From Epinephelus fuscoguttatus (taxonomy: Eukaryota; Chordata; Actinopteri; Perciformes; Serranidae), in NCBI RefSeq assembly GCF_011397635.1, contig NC_064759.1, positions 24,452,428 through 24,516,427 on the forward strand: a DNA stretch of 64,000 nucleotides. The letters are read 5' to 3'. How positions within the stretch are numbered: position 1 is the stretch's first letter; every line of letters starts with the position of its first letter. The position numbers were made by a program, and so were the translations under genes. This document shows, one piece after another, positions 59,830-64,000 of this stretch. A model generated the notes under the pieces. That model saw only the letters and a list, made by a program, of their open reading frames with translations. It searched no databases and was not told the origin of the DNA.

Positions 59830-61838
59830 CTGCCTTCTTGATTTTGGAGCTCTGCAATACGTGTCCTTAAAGAGACAGAAAAAATGGTCGCTTCATTGAG
59901 GAGCACAGGAAAAAACTTGTAAATAAAAAAGGGGTGAGAGGAAATACACCCCCTCTGTGTAAATGTCAATAACTGCTCATGTTATTGTCTGTAGTGTAAG
60001 TCTGTATTGAACTCACTTGTATCTCTTCGCCATGAGAATGCAGAAGACTGCAAAGATCACAGCTGTGCCAATCGCCGCCACTGTGGGAATGATGATGTGG
60101 TTGTAGTTTTCTGTACCTGCAAACAGACGGAGCCACATATAAGGGACATTCTTTCTTTTATATTGCACATAATGGGAAGGGGACAAATAAAAAACATCCT
60201 CAAAATTCAGCAACAGAGTGAAAATGATCTCACGTTTTACATAGAGTGTCAGTGTTGTAAAGGACGTCCTCCCTCCATTAAATTGTGCTGTGCATTTGAT
60301 CTCAGTGTGGTCGTCCTTCTCCTTGGGAATGATGGTCAGGATGGACTGTGCCTCCCAGTAGCCAAGGTGAATTTCTCTGTGGACCTCATTCACCGCATCT
60401 GGAGCGGCCTTACTCCATGTGAGTTTAGGCACATGGGAGGGGCAGGTATGGGTGACCGAGCAGGTGACAGTGTAGGGATGTCCTTCAGTGGCTGTCTTTG
60501 GGTGAGTCAGGGCAGGCTTTGGAGGATCAGCTACAAATGGAAAATAAAGGAAAATGCAGATAATAAGAAAGAGATAAATCCTGTTTCTACAACGAAAATT
60601 GGCAGAGGTTTATGAAATTTTGGAAAGTTGGTGACATACGGAGCATTCTGAACTCGACACAATCCTCCACAAAGGAGAACTTGTCATCGGTTTTTGTCTC
60701 TGTCAGTGCCTGTTCTATCCGGAAGCAGAAAGGGCCATTGTCATGATTTTTAACGTCCATCATTTCTAAGGTGCAGTTGCTCTGACCCAGATGTCCCAAC
60801 AACCGTGTGCGGCCCCTGAAGTTTTCCAAAACCTGCGTTTGATCCTCGTAATAGATGCGTTGATTTCGATCATTTGAACGATGCCAGATCCCTCTGAGTT
60901 TGGAGGTGGGCAGGTTTCCTTTGGGATGGGTGAATGAACACGGCACCACAACGCAGGAACTGACCAGAGTGTCGAGACTTTTTACAACATTCGCCTTCCA
61001 TTCTCCAGCGAACACAGGGCTGCTGAGAGCTGAAAGAAAGTGATGGAAGTGACAAAGAATGACACGACTTCTCCTTGATAGATTTTTTAGGTAGGGTGTA
61101 TGTTAGAATGAGACTGGATACAAAGAGGTGACTAACAGGGGTGGTCAAGAACATCTCTGGATCCGTGTTAACAGCTCATGTGGGGCCCTTAACACTGAGT
61201 GTTGCTTGTTTATGAGGGCACTGGCATGGAGACTTTAAGGGGTGAAAGAAATATATACTGTATATGCAAATTTAAGCAGTCACATATATGTCAACACTTG
61301 CTTGGCAAAGCCCCAAAATTAACATATTTTAATCCAAAAACATTACATTATTGTTGCACACGAGTAAAGCATTGAGTAGAGATACCAATAGATGCCATTA
61401 GAAATCAATTAAGTGTTTTATTCCCAAGTTTTCAGACACTTTTACCAAGTCCATAGCATCAAAATTTGCCATGATAGGTCATTAAATTATAAGCTATGTG
61501 TTAACGTACCTTTTTCAACATGTAACACTCGGATATCAGAGTTTCACTCTTGTGAATTTCTGACCAGCCACACAACTTTCATGTTTCATTGATCCGTGTT
61601 TACTTCCTGTCAGCTACTGAGTTAACAAATATTCATACACTTTGACCCATGCATAATGTTTATGTTGTCAAGTTTGAAACAGTTGATATATATTCTTGCG
61701 TGTCAGTCTGGGACTCTTGGGAGAGTGGGGCCCGTTTCAGATGAAAAGAGTGAAACAAAGCAAAGTCCGAACATCGTGACTAATTATCTTACCTGCCAGA
61801 AACAGGCAGAATATCATCATCTTGCTGTTTTGGTCCAT
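59830..61838 (-). CDS. Siglec/CD22-like receptor with V and one C2 domain (3' end not found)
   Basis: Predicted type I membrane receptor. Minus-strand exons: 61838-61793 (signal, MDQNSKMMIFCLFLA), 61029-60640 (V), 60530-60234 (C2), 60116-60017 (TM) and 59865-59830 (tail start, TRIAELQNQEGR). All are in phase. The V domain shows SSCVVVPCSFTHP, FRGRTRLLGHLG and the F-strand GPFCFRIEQ with the Siglec Arg. The C2 domain shows TCSVTHTCPSHVPKLTW, whose additional Cys would bond the V-domain Cys, and KCTAQFNGG. The TM segment reads IIIPTVAAIGTAVIFAVFCI. The last exon ends two bases into a codon, so at least one more exon must exist. I could not find it in the repeat-rich DNA to the left. Upstream, an acceptor at 61871 and a donor at 62897 suggest a 5' UTR intron. 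Confidence 0.75.
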
Positions 61839-61870
61839 ATAGTTCTCTGAGGTGTCGTTGGTGTAAAATA

Positions 61871-63500
61871 CTGTGGGATGTTAAAATGAAAAGAAAAAAC
61901 ACTTGCAAATTACAATATAAATATAATAATAAATAAATAAATATAACTGACTCACTTACATTAGACGCAGTTTGGGCCTCAAAAGAAAAAAATAATTAAA
62001 TTATTTCAGCTCACATTTAGTTTACATCCTCACAGATAACACTGTGACTGAACCCTGTTTACCCTCAAATACCCTTTGATTGTAAATTCATTTTCCAGTC
62101 CAGAAAAGCGTGGATGACCCTCGACCTCGAATCGTAAATGTGCAGTCATGCTCTAAATATTTTGGGGGAAAATTCTTTAGATTTTAAACGTAAAACGTTA
62201 CAAAAAAGTAAAACAACAAAAACAGGAAATGCCTTAAAAAATGTGTTTCTGTAATCTAATTTTAGATGTATAATTTTAATTATTGTTTTATTTTCCCCTA
62301 GTTTTCTTTCTCTCTCTCACTAACTTCTTGACATCTTTTAATACTTTTTTGCAATTTGCAGGATATGTTATGCCAAATTGCTGATTGCCTTTTGGTTTTT
62401 GTTTTCTTTTAAAGAATTTGCTCAGGTATCAGAAATACTTGTGAAAGGTGTCTGAAAGCAACACTAGAAAAGTGACGGTGCTCCAGGTTTTAAAGGGTTA
62501 AACTGTGATTTGTCAGTCCACATTCAGCTGACACTGCCTTATCCATTTCTAACAGTAATAACCCATGGTTAATTTTATATTTCTATTGAGAAGTTTTAAG
62601 TTGTTTTAAGTTTTAGAAATGCTTGCTGATATCTTCACTTTTTAATAAACTGCTGCTCAGAGGTTTCTTTGTCTCTTATGAAATAAGGCTGGCAATAACA
62701 GAGAAACCCTAACCTTTATCAAACAAAAATACCCCCCAAAAATCCCAGCAGCACATCAGAAACTCCAAAATGAACTCCCAAATACAATATTCTACACAAA
62801 TGTACCAAGCCCACATTTATTGGATATTCTACATTATTTAAAGTAAATTTATTTGATTAATTTCAGCAATTTAATTTAGCGTTGTCAGACTCTTACCTGA
62901 TTTTGCTATCTGGCAGATCACGGCTCTTTGTATCTGCTACCCTGGAGGTCAGAACATTGAGACATGAACTGTAGGGGCAACAAATGTAGGCAGATCTACA
63001 AAGAAAGCCCCCTTTTGCTTTTGTAGAAGCAGTGTCAGTGGAGTTAATGTGCACAAGAACACAGATAAAATGAGAAAACTGCTTCTTTGATTGTGTGAGT
63101 TTCTTTGTTGTTTATTTTTTATGAACTTTCAAGAGGCCTTGGGTTAAAAGATAAAATCTCACAAAGGATCCTGTTTTTTTATTTTTTTTTTTTTTTAATT
63201 AAGACAAAAGCACACAAGCCAAGTAGGCCTATGTGTTATTCTGGCTCTACTACAGCATACTGGTTTTAAAATGGGCTGATTGAGTAAAGCTGGAATGTTT
63301 AAGTGAATTTTAGCTTCAAAGTCAAATTCATCTAGTCCTGGCTGAAGTCAAGCTGCTACGGCCGCTAACTTAATGTCCATCTGCGAACCTGGCGCCCCTA
63401 AGCAGGGGGTGAGGCGTAGGGGGACCATGGGGTGCATAATTCTTGTCTTATTTGCTCTTACTAGCTCTACTATGAAATAAGATTTTATCCATTTTAATAA
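61871..63500 (-). promoter_or_regulatory. 5' UTR intron and upstream region of the V+C2 Ig gene
   Basis: A minus-strand donor, AAATCAG|GTAAGAG, at 62897 pairs plausibly with the acceptor CATCCCACAG just before the coding exon. The non-coding first exon would lie right of 62897. No TATA box was assigned. A T-run occurs at about 63173-63196. Confidence 0.4.
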
Positions 63501-63505
63501 AAATA

Positions 63506-63610
63506 CACTCACCTGCCACTTTTTTTTAGGTACCCTGTTGCTAGTACCGGGTTGGGCCCCCTTTGCCCCCATTTGCCTTAATTGACCTTTCACTAAGCCC
63601 CGCCACTTTG
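63506..63610 (+). mobile_element. Tc1-type terminal fragment
   Basis: Begins CACTCACCTGCCACTTTTTT and AGGTACCCTGTTGCTAGTAC, the same TIR family as the fragment ending at 45551, in the opposite sense. Only the outer 100 bp or so remains. Confidence 0.7.
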
Positions 63611-63719
63611 TGATCCAACAAGCTGTCAGAGTAAGCATGGAGCCCACACTGTAACTAACTGCACTCCCTGAAGAAATATTATCATATATTTGGAAAAATG
63701 TAACAGTGATTCCAGAGAG

Positions 63720-63850
63720 AAGCAGACAGAGGGGCAGGGCCGGACTGGGACAAAAATTCAGGCCAGGAGTCATACATCCACCCAGGCCACCCAATCCACA
63801 CATTACATGCTCACACACGTGCACGTGCACAACACACAAATGGGCTAACT
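63720..63850 (-). repeat. Dispersed repeat fragment
   Basis: Contains GGGCCGGACTGGGACAAAAA and TTCAGGCCAGG, a word combination common in teleost hAT-like repeats. Boundaries not visible. The overlapping frame at 63348-63839 is not supported as a gene. Confidence 0.4.
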
Positions 63851-64000
63851 AATCACCAAAGCTCATTATTTCAGACTGACAGTCACACAACAACTCTATT
63901 AAACACAGCTGTAACAGCAACCCTACTCACAGTCCTCCAGTCCAGTGCTTTTCTATTCCCTACCCTCACCAAATGTGCCCCTCAATAAACCAGGACTCCT

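Noticed and set aside
60007-60615. 202-codon plus-strand frame
   Set aside because: Antisense shadow of the C2 and TM exons of the minus-strand Ig gene, whose splice sites and domains are clear.
63348-63839. 163-codon minus-strand frame near the right edge
   Set aside because: Overlaps a Tc1 terminal fragment and a dispersed repeat. It shows no domain and has repetitive His/Val/Cys ends from simple sequence.

Overview
The window is nuclear DNA from a ray-finned fish, most likely a percomorph teleost. It carries short-intron vertebrate genes and a typical teleost set of interspersed repeats: Tc1, hAT-like, L2-type LINE, Penelope-like, tRNA-derived SINE and many dinucleotide runs. All gene models below are hand-spliced from GT..AG junctions, conserved protein sequence and phase arithmetic. 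No database search was run.

Layout. (1) 1-3.8 kb, minus strand: the 5' two thirds of a constitutive Hsc70 gene (hspa8), with a TATA-containing promoter and one heat-shock-element-like site. (2) 4.2-5.5 kb: a tRNA-derived SINE split by a 1-kb TIR element. (3) 6.2-13.0 kb, minus strand: a complete 10-exon Rab-GAP (TBC domain) gene, 461 codons, with both catalytic fingers. (4) 13.6-14.8 kb: a strand-asymmetric minisatellite. (5) 15.8-19.1 kb: repeats, including an array of diverged ~130-160 bp monomers and a TIR element carrying a decayed RecQ-like helicase fragment. (6) 20.3-36.0 kb and 59.8-62.9 kb: a cluster of Siglec/CD22-like immunoglobulin receptors. It holds a V-only gene (plus), a decayed V+C2 copy (plus), a V+3xC2 gene (minus) and a V+C2 gene (minus). 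(7) 36-59 kb: mostly repeats, including a 1.3-kb foldback element, a 5'-truncated L2 LINE with an open 586-codon reverse transcriptase frame, an almost complete Tc1 with two stop codons, and a Penelope-like element with a GIY-YIG region split by another transposon. Two unrecognised coding-like exons lie at 40.5-41.1 kb.

How the parts relate: Hsc70 and the TBC protein are housekeeping and trafficking genes. The Ig genes look like a local immune-receptor expansion. Their tails carry repeated Tyr-x-Asn motifs rather than clear ITIMs, and the V-only member lacks the cysteine that normally ties the V domain to the first C2 domain. I found no CRISPR, prokaryotic or clearly novel enzymatic system. 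The most interesting items are the V-only receptor, the Tyr-x-Asn tails, the foldback element and the helicase-carrying transposon.
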